In this document: piece by piece, positions 8,679 to 16,749 of the stretch
Position numbering within the stretch: position 1 is the first letter of the stretch
How the letters are laid out: every line of letters starts with the position of its first letter
NCBI GenBank assembly: GCA_042091375.1
Contig: JBELHO010000006.1
Coordinates: 62,001-126,000 of the forward strand
DNA from: JBELHO01 sp042091375
GTDB taxonomy: Bacteria > Pseudomonadota > Gammaproteobacteria > Enterobacterales > Alteromonadaceae
Length of the DNA stretch: 64,000 nt
Direction: 5' to 3'
Position numbers and translations under genes: made by a program
Notes under the pieces: generated by a model
What the model was told of the DNA's origin: nothing
The model's input: only the letters and a program-made list of their open reading frames with translations
Database searches by the model: none

Positions 8679-10421
8679 TTACTTGCGACAGACTGCTTGA
8701 TACTGCTCTTTAATTGAGCGTTTATCGATTTTTCCAGAGCCTAGTCTTGGCAAGCTCGAATCGATAATCCAAACTTTGCTTGGTATTTTGAATTTTGCTA
8801 AATGTTCAGCAGCAAATGATTGCAATGCTTGTTCATTAATTTCAGGGATATTGTTTTCAACATAAACCACAGCACCAACGACCTCTCCTAAGCGTTCATT
8901 GGGTAAAGAAAAAACACATGCTTCATTTACTTGAACATGCTTGTAAAGTGTTGATTCTACCTCTATACAAGAAATGTTCTCACCACCACGAATAATGATA
9001 TCTTTTGCGCGGTCAACAATATAAATAAAGCCATCTTCATCTAAGAATCCCAAGTCGCCCGTTTTAAAATAGCCATCGCTAAAGGCTGCTTCTGTCGCCT
9101 CAGGGTTGCGCCAATAGCCTAAAATATTAGCGATGGTTTTAATTGCAATTTCGCCTAACTCACCAATCGGTAGGCTATTCCCTGATTCGTCGACAATTTT
9201 TACTTCAACAATTGGTGGCGTAGGTAATCCTGCACTAGTCGGTTTTTGAACATAATCAACCGCACCGTTAACCGCACCAAGTGCGTTAGTTTCGGTTAGC
9301 CCATATCCACAACTCGGATTAGCCGTTTCAAAAGCATCATAGATCTTTCTGACATGTGATGGTGGCCGAGCTGCACCACCAGCACAAACGTCTGCCAATG
9401 AAGATAAGTCATAATTATTTATGTCTGGATGGTTCATTAATTCCATCGACATGGTGGGGACGCCATTGAAGTAAGTAATTTTTTCTTGTTCGATAAGTTT
9501 AAGCGCTGTTTCTGCATCCCAATATTCCATCATGACTGATTTACGACCAATCACCATCGACAGCAAAAATAACGTATGACAACCTGTTACATGGAAAAGC
9601 GGTACTGTCATCAACGCTGCAGGAGCTGTTGTCGGTATATCAATACCTAGTGCTGTATTAGCCGCCGTTGCAGACGCGCCTAACATAGCCCATGTATTAA
9701 TAGCGGTTAAGATACTCTCGTGACTAGATACCGCACCTTTGGGCATGCCAGTAGAGCCTGAGGTATAAAATATTGTTGCGATGCTATCGGCTGCTAAATC
9801 AATAGTAGGCATAGGCTGGCCTTTAAATTGCTCTAACAATGAGTCAACACTAATCAATTTCTGGGAGGGTGATGGTCTAGCAACAATTACCGGCAACTGG
9901 TTATCTCTTAAACTTTCGTCAAGTAAATTAAAACGCTTGTCGTCGACAATTGCTAACTTTGCATCACAGTCTTCAATAACTTGCTTAAATTCTTTTTCCT
10001 TCCACCAAGCATTTAGTGGTACGGCAATTGCTCCAAGACTGGTTATCGCTATAAATACGATAATCCATTCTGGGTAATTTCTCATCGAAATAGTAATGCG
10101 ATCCCCCGCTGATACTTGATATTGCTCCTGTAATGCACAAGCAAACTCAGCAGCATTTTGGTACAAAGACAAAAAACTATGGCGCTCGTTTTTATAAATA
10201 ATAAAGTCTGCATCACCAAAACTTGTTGCTGCTGTTTGATACATTTCATGCAAGTTTTTCGGTAACTTAGCAAACGCTTTATAAATCACACCTTCGCGCT
10301 CTTTTTCAATGACTTCAAACGGTTGAGATTCACTTACTAATGAATACAGGGTATCCAACACCTGCTTAGTCGATGCATGTTTTATCTTTATATCTTGATT
10401 GTGTAATACCTGTTTCTGCAT
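8679..10421 (-). CDS. Class I adenylate-forming acyl-CoA ligase
   Basis: AMP-dependent synthetase/ligase of 580 residues that activates a carboxylic acid with ATP and couples it to CoA. The P-loop-like A3 motif YTSGSTGMPKG is at 219-229. GYGLTET follows in the middle of the protein, TGDLG and the hinge region DRAKDIIIRGGENI later, and GSGKIDK near 561-567, with Lys564 as the likely adenylation lysine. An N-terminal extension of about 50 residues precedes the first conserved segment. It is the first gene of the minus-strand set and is divergent from the tandem-TetR regulator. Substrate could be a medium or long fatty acid or a cyclic acid; sequence does not decide. Confidence 0.9.
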   Translation of the reverse strand: MQKQVLHNQDIKIKHASTKQVLDTLYSLVSESQPFEVIEKEREGVIYKAFAKLPKNLHEMYQTAATSFGDADFIIYKNERHSFLSLYQNAAEFACALQEQYQVSAGDRITISMRNYPEWIIVFIAITSLGAIAVPLNAWWKEKEFKQVIEDCDAKLAIVDDKRFNLLDESLRDNQLPVIVARPSPSQKLISVDSLLEQFKGQPMPTIDLAADSIATIFYTSGSTGMPKGAVSSHESILTAINTWAMLGASATAANTALGIDIPTTAPAALMTVPLFHVTGCHTLFLLSMVIGRKSVMMEYWDAETALKLIEQEKITYFNGVPTMSMELMNHPDINNYDLSSLADVCAGGAARPPSHVRKIYDAFETANPSCGYGLTETNALGAVNGAVDYVQKPTSAGLPTPPIVEVKIVDESGNSLPIGELGEIAIKTIANILGYWRNPEATEAAFSDGYFKTGDLGFLDEDGFIYIVDRAKDIIIRGGENISCIEVESTLYKHVQVNEACVFSLPNERLGEVVGAVVYVENNIPEINEQALQSFAAEHLAKFKIPSKVWIIDSSLPRLGSGKIDKRSIKEQYQAVCRK

Positions 10422-10748
10422 CTTTTATTCTCATTATTATGTTTGTCCGCCAAGCCTTATAACTGGCTAAACAGAATTCAGAATGATTTGAACTTACAGT
10501 ATGTTTACGAATCATTCAAGTATTTAATGATTTATAAAATAATTTAACAAACAAAATTAATAGAAACTTTTATATAATTTGTAAGGCAAGGGGTTGTTTC
10601 ATTGATGTTTGAACCATAAAGCTCTACAATCGATTTTGAACCTTGAGTATAATTACTGTCTAAGATACAAAAACAATTAAATAGCACTGCGCATTGATGA
10701 CAAAATTATATTTAGCTAAAAACAATCAAGTGATAAGCATCTAAAGAA
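10422..10748. promoter_or_regulatory. Divergent promoter region between ligase operon and tandem-TetR gene
   Basis: These 327 bases separate two divergent units. The clearest element is a dyad: GAATGATT at 10481-10488 and AATCATTC at 10510-10517, perfect 8-bp arms 21 bp apart, about 60-95 bp upstream of the ligase start. Three similar words, GATTTGAAC, GATGTTTGAAC and GATTTTGAAC, recur from 10485 to about 10640 and may be further half-sites. The AT-rich segment on the right presumably holds the regulator promoter, but no confident -35/-10 pair was picked. Confidence 0.5.
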
Positions 10749-12023
10749 ATGACTCAAACTTTTGTTAAAAATAAAATTAGCTCTCCTTTTAGTAAAACGC
10801 ACCAGCATGACCAAAAATACAAAACAATTTTGTCTGCTGCATCAGAACTATTCAATATTCACGGCACGCGCGGCACTACCTTGTCCCAAATTGCCGATAA
10901 ATTAAAGTTAACAAAAACTAGTCTGTACTATTACGTTAAAACCAAAGAAGAACTCACTTACCAATGTTATTTAAACACTTGCATTGAAATGCAAGGAATG
11001 GTTGACCAAGCGTTATCTCTCGAAGGCTCATCACTAGATAAATTAGTTTCCTTATTTAGGCTAAATTTCGACTGTTGGAATGGCATAATTAAAGGTGAGC
11101 GAGGTCATTTGGCCGGTTTAACTGAAATTGCTTCTTTGTCAGTTAAACACAGAGAAGACATTTCTGCCTATTACCATAATTTTGTTATCTCTGTCCGTGA
11201 CTTAATAAAAGAAGGTGTTGCAGATGGCAGCATGAAAGTAATTTCTCCAGGTAAAGCAGCAAATGCTATTTTGGGGAATATTTTTTGGCTACCTATATGG
11301 CTTTTTGCTGTTGAAGAAGAAAATAGAGAAGCGTCTTACCAGCAATTATTGAGCATTATTAAATACGGATTAAAAAAAACTGATACGCCATTTGATTTTA
11401 AACCCATTTCATTTAGTGAGCATCGTATTGCCCCAGATGGCTTTGATCGTGGAGAACAGCGCAAGAAAAAACAGGAAGCCTTCTTAAAAGTCGGTTCTGG
11501 TTTTTTCAATCAAAAAGGCTTTAAAGGTACATCACTTGATGAACTAGCCCAGTCGCTTGGTGTTACAAAAGGAGCTTTCTATTATCATATAAAAAATAAA
11601 GAAGACTTGCTCATTAAGTGCCTCAATAGAACGTTTACTATTGAAGGTGAAGCATTAGCTATAGCAAAATCACTGGATGTATCAGGTATAGATAAGCTCG
11701 CTTTTTCCGCTAGGAAAATGTTTGCCATTCAATTAGGCGATGAAGGTCCATTGGTTCGCTATGGAACAATTTGGTCACTGCCAATAGAAAAGCGTCAGGA
11801 AATGGAAGTTACCGCCAGTAAACTACGTGATTCATTTGGTGAGCTAATAAAATCAGGCATTGAAGACGGTAGTATTAGATCTACCGATTTATTAGTAGCA
11901 GAAAACGTTATTGCGGGTGCCATTGAGTCAATTCCAGATATGGCAATATCGACTGAAGAAACTGATATACCTAGTGTTTCGATTGAATTCTTTGAAATTT
12001 TCTTTAATGGCATCGCCACGTAA
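10749..12023 (+). CDS. Tandem TetR/AcrR regulator (two TetR units in one chain)
   Basis: Transcription factor of 424 residues, about twice the usual 190-220 of TetR proteins. The first helix-turn-helix lies near residues 27-73 (ends in SLYYYVKTKEEL). A second, separate one lies near 243-290 (ends in AFYYHIKNKEDL). Each is followed by an all-helical stretch suitable for a ligand-binding domain, so the protein looks like two complete TetR monomers fused. This would make a covalent pseudo-dimer or a double dimer. Orientation opposite the acyl-CoA ligase operon and a dyad in between suggest it represses that operon and responds to an acyl-CoA. It ends 3 bp before the convergent thioesterase gene. 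Domain count is seen; target is inferred. Confidence 0.87.
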   Translation: MTQTFVKNKISSPFSKTHQHDQKYKTILSAASELFNIHGTRGTTLSQIADKLKLTKTSLYYYVKTKEELTYQCYLNTCIEMQGMVDQALSLEGSSLDKLVSLFRLNFDCWNGIIKGERGHLAGLTEIASLSVKHREDISAYYHNFVISVRDLIKEGVADGSMKVISPGKAANAILGNIFWLPIWLFAVEEENREASYQQLLSIIKYGLKKTDTPFDFKPISFSEHRIAPDGFDRGEQRKKKQEAFLKVGSGFFNQKGFKGTSLDELAQSLGVTKGAFYYHIKNKEDLLIKCLNRTFTIEGEALAIAKSLDVSGIDKLAFSARKMFAIQLGDEGPLVRYGTIWSLPIEKRQEMEVTASKLRDSFGELIKSGIEDGSIRSTDLLVAENVIAGAIESIPDMAISTEETDIPSVSIEFFEIFFNGIAT

Positions 12024-12026
12024 TAT

Positions 12027-12461
12027 TTATGATATCAGTGCTTGTTGAAGCGCTGATAACAACTGTCCCGAAATTTTAACTGGCTTTTCTGTCACTCTAT
12101 CAACAAAGACATGAGTCATGGTGCCATAAGCACAAGCACTTTCTTGACCTTCTTTAAAAATAGCGACACCATATTCAACAGAAGAGTTGCCTATTCTATT
12201 AACGCGAAAAGCCCCTTCTATGCACTCAGGAAAGGCAATACTCGAATAGTAACTACAACCTGATTTAACGATATAGCCAATTTTCGAGCTTGTTTGTATG
12301 TTAAATCCAGCGTGTTCTATTAAATAACTATTAGCGATCGTATCGAAATATGAATAGTAAGTAACGTTATTAACGTGACCATAAACATCGTTATCCATCC
12401 AACGAGTAGCTAATGGCGTTAGTGTATAGAAGCAATCCCTCGTTATTACTGGTTTAGTCAT
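12027..12461 (-). CDS. Hot-dog acyl-CoA thioesterase (4HBT family)
   Basis: Small thioesterase of 144 residues that hydrolyses an acyl-CoA. The family signature RWMDNDVYGHVNNVTYYSYFD at 20-40 carries the catalytic aspartate, probably Asp25, and the GHVNN turn. It is the last gene of an ALDH / iron ADH / thioesterase set: its start touches the stop of the alcohol dehydrogenase, a coupling typical of co-translation. In this setting it may release a free acid from CoA, or recover CoA. Substrate unknown. Confidence 0.87.
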   Translation of the reverse strand: MTKPVITRDCFYTLTPLATRWMDNDVYGHVNNVTYYSYFDTIANSYLIEHAGFNIQTSSKIGYIVKSGCSYYSSIAFPECIEGAFRVNRIGNSSVEYGVAIFKEGQESACAYGTMTHVFVDRVTEKPVKISGQLLSALQQALIS

Positions 12462-13624
12462 TAAATCTCTCCGAATGCTGATTGGTAAATATTAAGGGCA
12501 TCTTTATAATCAAGTTCTCTCGGGTTATTCACCAATAGCCTTTGCTGCAACATCGCATCTTTTGCCAGCATAGATAATTGCTCAAGTTTTATATCCATAT
12601 CCTTTAGCGTTGCAGGTAAAGATAAACGCATAATCAATTGTTCAATGGCGTTAATTAACGCTTTTGCTACACTTTCATCAGTTTGACTAGTATCGACATC
12701 GGGACAAATATAAGGTGTTAATTCGCGATAAAGTGAGGCGCAGCTTTGAGCATTAAAACGCATCACATGGGGGAGCACTAGCGAGTTACTTAAACCATGA
12801 GGTATATGGAAATGTCCACCTAATGGATAAGCTAAAGCGTGTACCGCAGCAACAGGCGCATTAGCAAAAGCCTGCCCTGCTAAACAAGCACCTAGCAACA
12901 TATTTTGTCTTGCCTCAAGGTTACTACCACCATCACAAGCAATTTCAATATTATTAGATAGTAACCTTAATGCTTCTTTGGCAATCATATCTGAATAAGG
13001 GTTTTTCTTTATCTTTGAAGTGTATGCTTCAATGGCATGTACCATAGCATCAATGCCGGTTGTTGCCGTAATGTGTGCTGGTAACCCTATGGTAAGCTCT
13101 GCATCCAACAACGCTATATCAGGAAGAAGTTTAGGAGAAACAATCCCTGCTTTGGTTGTTTCACCTGTGGTCACTATCGCAATAGGTGTAACTTCCGAGC
13201 CCGTTCCTGCCGTCGTAGGGATTAGTATCAAAGGAAGTCTATTACCAGTGATTTGCCCCGTGCCATATATGGATTGAATCGATTGATTGCTGCTAGCTAA
13301 TACTGCTACTACCTTTGCTGCATCCATGGAACTACCACCACCAAAACCGATAATGCCATCAACATTGTCTTGCTGAGCGATTTTTAGTGCATCCAATATA
13401 ATTTTCTCTTTCGGATCGGATTCTATCGTATCGTATATGATGAGTTCATATTGACTACTCATCAATTGAGTTAGTTGTGATAATAGACCACACATTACAA
13501 TACCTTGATCAGTAATAATCATAGGTTTGGTTACATTGAGAGAGGCGCACAAATCATTTATTCTTTTTAAGCTGCCAGCTTCACTGATTATGCATTTGGT
13601 AGTATTAAATTCAAAACGCTGCAT
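12461..13624 (-). CDS. Iron-containing alcohol dehydrogenase
   Basis: Group III NAD(P)-dependent alcohol dehydrogenase of 387 residues. GGGSSMDAAK at 95-104 binds the cofactor. Metal ligands Asp192, His196, His262 and His276 match the spacing in E. coli FucO, so it should be active. The start chosen is the ATG at 13624: a GGGGGG ribosome site precedes it and it leaves a 2-bp gap after the ALDH stop, whereas a start at 13645 would overlap that gene. Coupled to an SSADH-like ALDH it could turn a hydroxy acid such as 4-hydroxybutyrate, or a primary alcohol, into an aldehyde for the next enzyme. This pairing is inference. Confidence 0.88.
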   Translation of the reverse strand: MQRFEFNTTKCIISEAGSLKRINDLCASLNVTKPMIITDQGIVMCGLLSQLTQLMSSQYELIIYDTIESDPKEKIILDALKIAQQDNVDGIIGFGGGSSMDAAKVVAVLASSNQSIQSIYGTGQITGNRLPLILIPTTAGTGSEVTPIAIVTTGETTKAGIVSPKLLPDIALLDAELTIGLPAHITATTGIDAMVHAIEAYTSKIKKNPYSDMIAKEALRLLSNNIEIACDGGSNLEARQNMLLGACLAGQAFANAPVAAVHALAYPLGGHFHIPHGLSNSLVLPHVMRFNAQSCASLYRELTPYICPDVDTSQTDESVAKALINAIEQLIMRLSLPATLKDMDIKLEQLSMLAKDAMLQQRLLVNNPRELDYKDALNIYQSAFGEI

Positions 13625-13626
13625 TT

Positions 13627-15069
13627 TTAAATCCCCCCCATACATAAATACTTAATTTCTAAATAGTCATCCAACCCATACTTAGATCCTTCTCTGCCGT
13701 TGCCAGATTGCTTCATCCCACCAAAGGGTGCTGCAGCATTAGAAATAATTCCCTCATTAATACCCACCATACCAAAGTTCAACCCCTCAGATACCCGCCA
13801 AACTCTACCGATATCTCGACTATAAAAATAAGCCGCAAGGCCATATTCAGTATCGTTAGCAATATCTAGCGCTTCTTGTTCGGTTTTAAATGAGATAATT
13901 GGAGCAACAGGGCCAAATATTTCATTGGCTGCTATCGGCATATCGTTAGTTACATTCGTTAATATAGTTGCTGGGTATAACGTAGTATGAGTGACAGCCC
14001 CACCACCCGTAACAAGCTTAGCGCCTAAATCTAACGAATCGTCAATAAGCTTAATAACATCAGCCACAGCATTTTTTGAAATCATTGGGCCGATATCTGT
14101 TGAGTCATCCATGCCATCACCAAGCATTAAACATTCAACTGCTTTTACAAACTTGTCTGTAAACTCATCAAGTATCGATTCTTGAACTAATATGCGGTTA
14201 GTACATACACACGTTTGGCCAGCATTTCTATATTTTGAGGCAATCGCTCCTTTAACGGCACTATCAATGTCAGCATCGTCGAAAACAATAAATGGTGCAT
14301 TACCACCTAACTCCATAGAAACTTTCTTCACACTTGATGCACACTGCTTAATAAGTGATTTTCCTACCTGTGTTGAACCCGTAAAAGTAAACTTATCTAC
14401 ATCCGCATGTGTTGTTAATACTTCTCCTACACCTCGAGAATCAGAGCTCACTATCACATTAAAAACCCCCGGTGGAATACCTGCTTGTTTTGAAAGTTCG
14501 GCTAATACTAAAGCTGATAAAGGCGTAAAAATTGATGGGCGAACAACAAAAGTGCAACCAGCTGCTAACGCTGCTGCCGCTTTGCGTGCAATCATGGCAT
14601 GTGGAAAATTCCAAGGGGTTATTGCTGTTACAACACCTATTGGCTGTTTAATTACAACAATTCTTTTATCAGTGCTTGTAGACGAAATAGTATCGCCATA
14701 AACTCTTTTACCTTCTTCTGCGAACCATTCAATAAAAGATGCGCCATAATTTATTTCTCCTCGCGCTTCTTGTATTGGTTTTCCCTGCTCTAATGTTAAT
14801 ATTTGAGCGAGTTTTTGACTGTTTTGGCAAATTAATTCAAACCACCTTTTTAGTATCTGTGCACGTTGATTAACCGAAAAGTTAGACCAACCTTTCAGAG
14901 CAGATTTAGCACCTTCAACAGCTTGAATTGCATCGGCTATGTTTGCATCAGAAATAGAAGCAATAGTTTCATCATTAAAAGGATTAACAACTGAGAAAGT
15001 TTTGCTACTTTTTTTCCATTCACCATTAATGTATGAACTCGTTTTTATCTGCGAAAGGTTTAGCATCAC
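13627..15069 (-). CDS. NAD(P)-dependent aldehyde dehydrogenase, succinate-semialdehyde dehydrogenase-like
   Basis: ALDH superfamily enzyme of 480 residues close to the GabD type, which oxidises succinate semialdehyde to succinate. Catalytic Cys287 lies in NAGQTCVCTNR, the cysteine pair typical of GabD, and Glu253 in MELGGNAP. The cofactor loop is FTGSTQVGK at 229-237. One departure: the usual Lys of the KPS/KPA motif that contacts the cofactor ribose is Arg177 (VVRPS). It is the first gene of the operon with the iron ADH and thioesterase, which it nearly touches. Other omega-semialdehydes are possible substrates. Confidence 0.88.
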   Translation of the reverse strand: MMLNLSQIKTSSYINGEWKKSSKTFSVVNPFNDETIASISDANIADAIQAVEGAKSALKGWSNFSVNQRAQILKRWFELICQNSQKLAQILTLEQGKPIQEARGEINYGASFIEWFAEEGKRVYGDTISSTSTDKRIVVIKQPIGVVTAITPWNFPHAMIARKAAAALAAGCTFVVRPSIFTPLSALVLAELSKQAGIPPGVFNVIVSSDSRGVGEVLTTHADVDKFTFTGSTQVGKSLIKQCASSVKKVSMELGGNAPFIVFDDADIDSAVKGAIASKYRNAGQTCVCTNRILVQESILDEFTDKFVKAVECLMLGDGMDDSTDIGPMISKNAVADVIKLIDDSLDLGAKLVTGGGAVTHTTLYPATILTNVTNDMPIAANEIFGPVAPIISFKTEQEALDIANDTEYGLAAYFYSRDIGRVWRVSEGLNFGMVGINEGIISNAAAPFGGMKQSGNGREGSKYGLDDYLEIKYLCMGGI

Positions 15070-15442
15070 AATTCTTAATCAACCAATTTGAACATGGGGT
15101 ATATTAAGATACCAAAAAGAATCCTTCGTGTGAATAGCAAGTTAGTATCTGATCTTAGAAATAGAATTCATATACTCATTCGTGTATTAACTATGTAATA
15201 AATTTTCTTAGAATTCATTAGGCCATTACACGGTGTTTTTACGTAAGAAATGAGCAAGTTTGTATAGCTATTGATTACTTCAGCTAGTGGAACTAAGCCG
15301 TCCTTTGAGACTGTTTTTTAGTATCTAGCGTATGTGCATATCAGACTAAATATACAAATTTCATCGAATCATCAGCCATTGAAAACAGATAGTGCAGAAA
15401 TGGCTGCATTTTTATCTTCTTTCATATGCTTAATATCGGTAG

Positions 15443-15610
15443 CGCCTAACTGATAAACGAGAATTCTTCCAACTGTTAGATTATAAAGATGATGTTGATT
15501 TAAGGCTTAAATTAGCCCAATGGGAAGACTATTATAATTTTCTTCGACCTCATGCAGCCCATGCTGGAAAAACACCCTATGAAAAACTAAAATCAAAGAT
15601 GCTAAGCTAA
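15443..15610 (+). pseudogene. IS481-like transposase, C-terminal remnant
   Basis: The frame reads 55 residues with the ending typical of IS481/IS3-type integrase cores: TDKREFFQLLDYKDDVDLRL, then WEDYYNFLRPHAAHAGKTPYE, then a stop at 15608. An in-frame stop at 15440 and loss of everything upstream, including the DDE catalytic residues, show it is dead. No terminal inverted repeats or target duplication were found. It marks a past insertion at this spot. Confidence 0.75.
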
Positions 15611-15725
15611 TATATGTATGTCAGCAGAAGTCTTAGAAAAGACAGTCTGGGTTAACTGCTTCGTTTAGAAATAATTCAATATGAAGACTCGGAAGACGGT
15701 CTATATTTTTCTCACCCGCCAGAAA

Positions 15726-15926
15726 TTATGAAACAACACTGACATTAAGCAAAGCTTCGATACCTAAGCTCTCTACCTTGCTTCTACTAACACTCAATAC
15801 AAGTTCAATAGCGGTCAATATAGTGCTCTTTCCTGCTTCATTATCCCCAATCAGAATATTTCTTTTTGGGTCGAATTGAACCTCATAGTCCCTGAATTTC
15901 TTAAAATTTTTTATTTTTATTTTTAT
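15726..15926 (-). pseudogene. OLD-family ATP-dependent nuclease/ATPase, N-terminal remnant
   Basis: A 66-residue minus-strand frame reads like the start of a RecF/OLD-type ATPase: NFKKFRDYEVQFDPKRNILI, then the Walker A motif GDNEAGKST, then a stretch ending ESLGIEALL. It stops at 15726. Upstream an in-frame TAA at 15927-15929 precedes it and no ATG or GTG fits, so the start is lost as well. Intact relatives are 500-700 residues with a C-terminal Toprim nuclease. GajA of the Gabija defence system belongs to this superfamily, but so do Old, RecF-like and other proteins, and too little remains to say which this was. Confidence 0.7.
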
Positions 15927-16117
15927 TTAAAAAATATACGTCATTGTAATACTCACCTGCCATGGAAGTTTTTAACTAGAATACTATACAGTACTCAAAG
16001 TTATAAGAGTGCTATTGCAATTGTGAAAGAGAATGAAGCTATAGTGAAAGGTGAAATGTTTAGCTAGTTTTATATATCACGCCTGTCAACTAAACACTGA
16101 TAATCCTAACCCTAAAC

Positions 16118-16153
16118 AAAAAAACCTACAACGCAATACGCTGTAGGTTTTTT
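16118..16153 (-). terminator. Terminator after tRNA-Leu
   Basis: AACCTACA and TGTAGGTT form a stem (arms about 16123-16130 and 16142-16149) flanked by A7 on the left and a T-run on the right. It lies just beyond the tRNA 3' end and ends the secG-tRNA transcript on the minus strand. Confidence 0.85.
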
Positions 16154-16158
16154 ATGTG

Positions 16159-16244
16159 TGGTGCGGATGGTGGGACTTGAACCCACACGAGCATAGCTCA
16201 CCACCCCCTCAAGATGGCGCGTCTACCAATTCCGCCACATCCGC
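16159..16244 (-). tRNA. leuU: tRNA-Leu (anticodon GAG)
   Basis: The minus strand folds into an 86-nt class II tRNA: acceptor GCGGATG paired with CATCCGC, discriminator A, and encoded CCA at 16161-16159. The anticodon loop is TTGAGGG with GAG at 16210-16208, the variable arm is long, and the T loop is TTCAAGT. It reads CUC and CUU codons. It follows secG, the same order as in E. coli, which supports the name leuU. Its 3' end faces the decayed patch, a common arrangement where an integrative element once used the tRNA. Confidence 0.96.
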
Positions 16245-16354
16245 ATTATAAGGTTAAAAGTTTATACTCTATTTACTATATTCAACCGATACTATTGGTT
16301 CAATGTATTGTCAGGTGAAATCAACATAAATTGATGTATTAAACGTTTTTCTGT

Positions 16355-16744
16355 CTAGTCAGGAATATCGCTATCGTCTACTTTGTTACTTTTTGTCTCT
16401 GTTGCCGCAGGCACGTCGATATTATCTATATCAGCGGGTTCGGCACTATCCGCTGGAATAGTTTGTTCGACTGGAATAGACAAATCGTCAAATTCATCAT
16501 TTGACTTAACGCGGTTTGCAGTAAGGTTACCTAATACCAAGCTAATGGTAAAAAATGCAATCGCTAGCCAAGTGGTCATTTTTGTTAAAAAATTACCTGA
16601 ACCACTTGAACCGAAAATAGTAGCAGATGAACCTGCACCAAAAGCAGCTCCCATATCGGCACCTTTACCTTGTTGAATAAGCACTAAGCCAATTAAACAA
16701 CAAGCAACAATTAAGTACACTACGATTAAAATTTGATACAACAT
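16355..16744 (-). CDS. secG: Protein-export membrane protein SecG
   Basis: Small subunit of the SecYEG translocon, 129 residues. Two membrane helices are visible at about 3-24 and 57-76, separated by the conserved glycine-rich cytoplasmic loop with QQGKGADMGAAFGAGSSATIFG. The tail is acidic and variable, rich in Asp, Glu and Pro, and longer than in some relatives. It is 5 bp after tpiA and upstream of tRNA-Leu, as in other gammaproteobacteria. Confidence 0.95.
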   Translation of the reverse strand: MLYQILIVVYLIVACCLIGLVLIQQGKGADMGAAFGAGSSATIFGSSGSGNFLTKMTTWLAIAFFTISLVLGNLTANRVKSNDEFDDLSIPVEQTIPADSAEPADIDNIDVPAATETKSNKVDDSDIPD

Positions 16745-16749
16745 GTTTT

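Larger units (their letters stand above)
15070..16117. other. Decayed intergenic patch with gene remnants
   Basis: More than 1 kb without an intact gene lies between the ALDH operon promoter and tRNA-Leu. Two remnants are recognisable and listed separately: an IS481-like transposase tail and an OLD-family ATPase head in the opposite direction. Between them, 15672-15741, a short plus-strand frame ends SEDGLYFSHPPEIMKQH and stops; it may be a third remnant but matches no family I know. The rest (15070-15440 and 15930-16117) shows many stops in all frames and no repeat or RNA that I can name. Confidence 0.6.

Noticed and set aside
14192..14701. Long open frame (169 codons) opposite the ALDH gene
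   Set aside because: It is antisense to a clearly conserved enzyme and has no family match or ribosome site. Similar antisense frames over carB, hda-region and TonB genes were set aside for the same reason.
15876..16067. Short plus-strand frame ending IVKENEAIVKGEMFS
   Set aside because: It overlaps the ATPase remnant in another frame, starts with low-complexity Phe/Tyr-rich sequence and has no ribosome site. Treated as chance or as decayed sequence.
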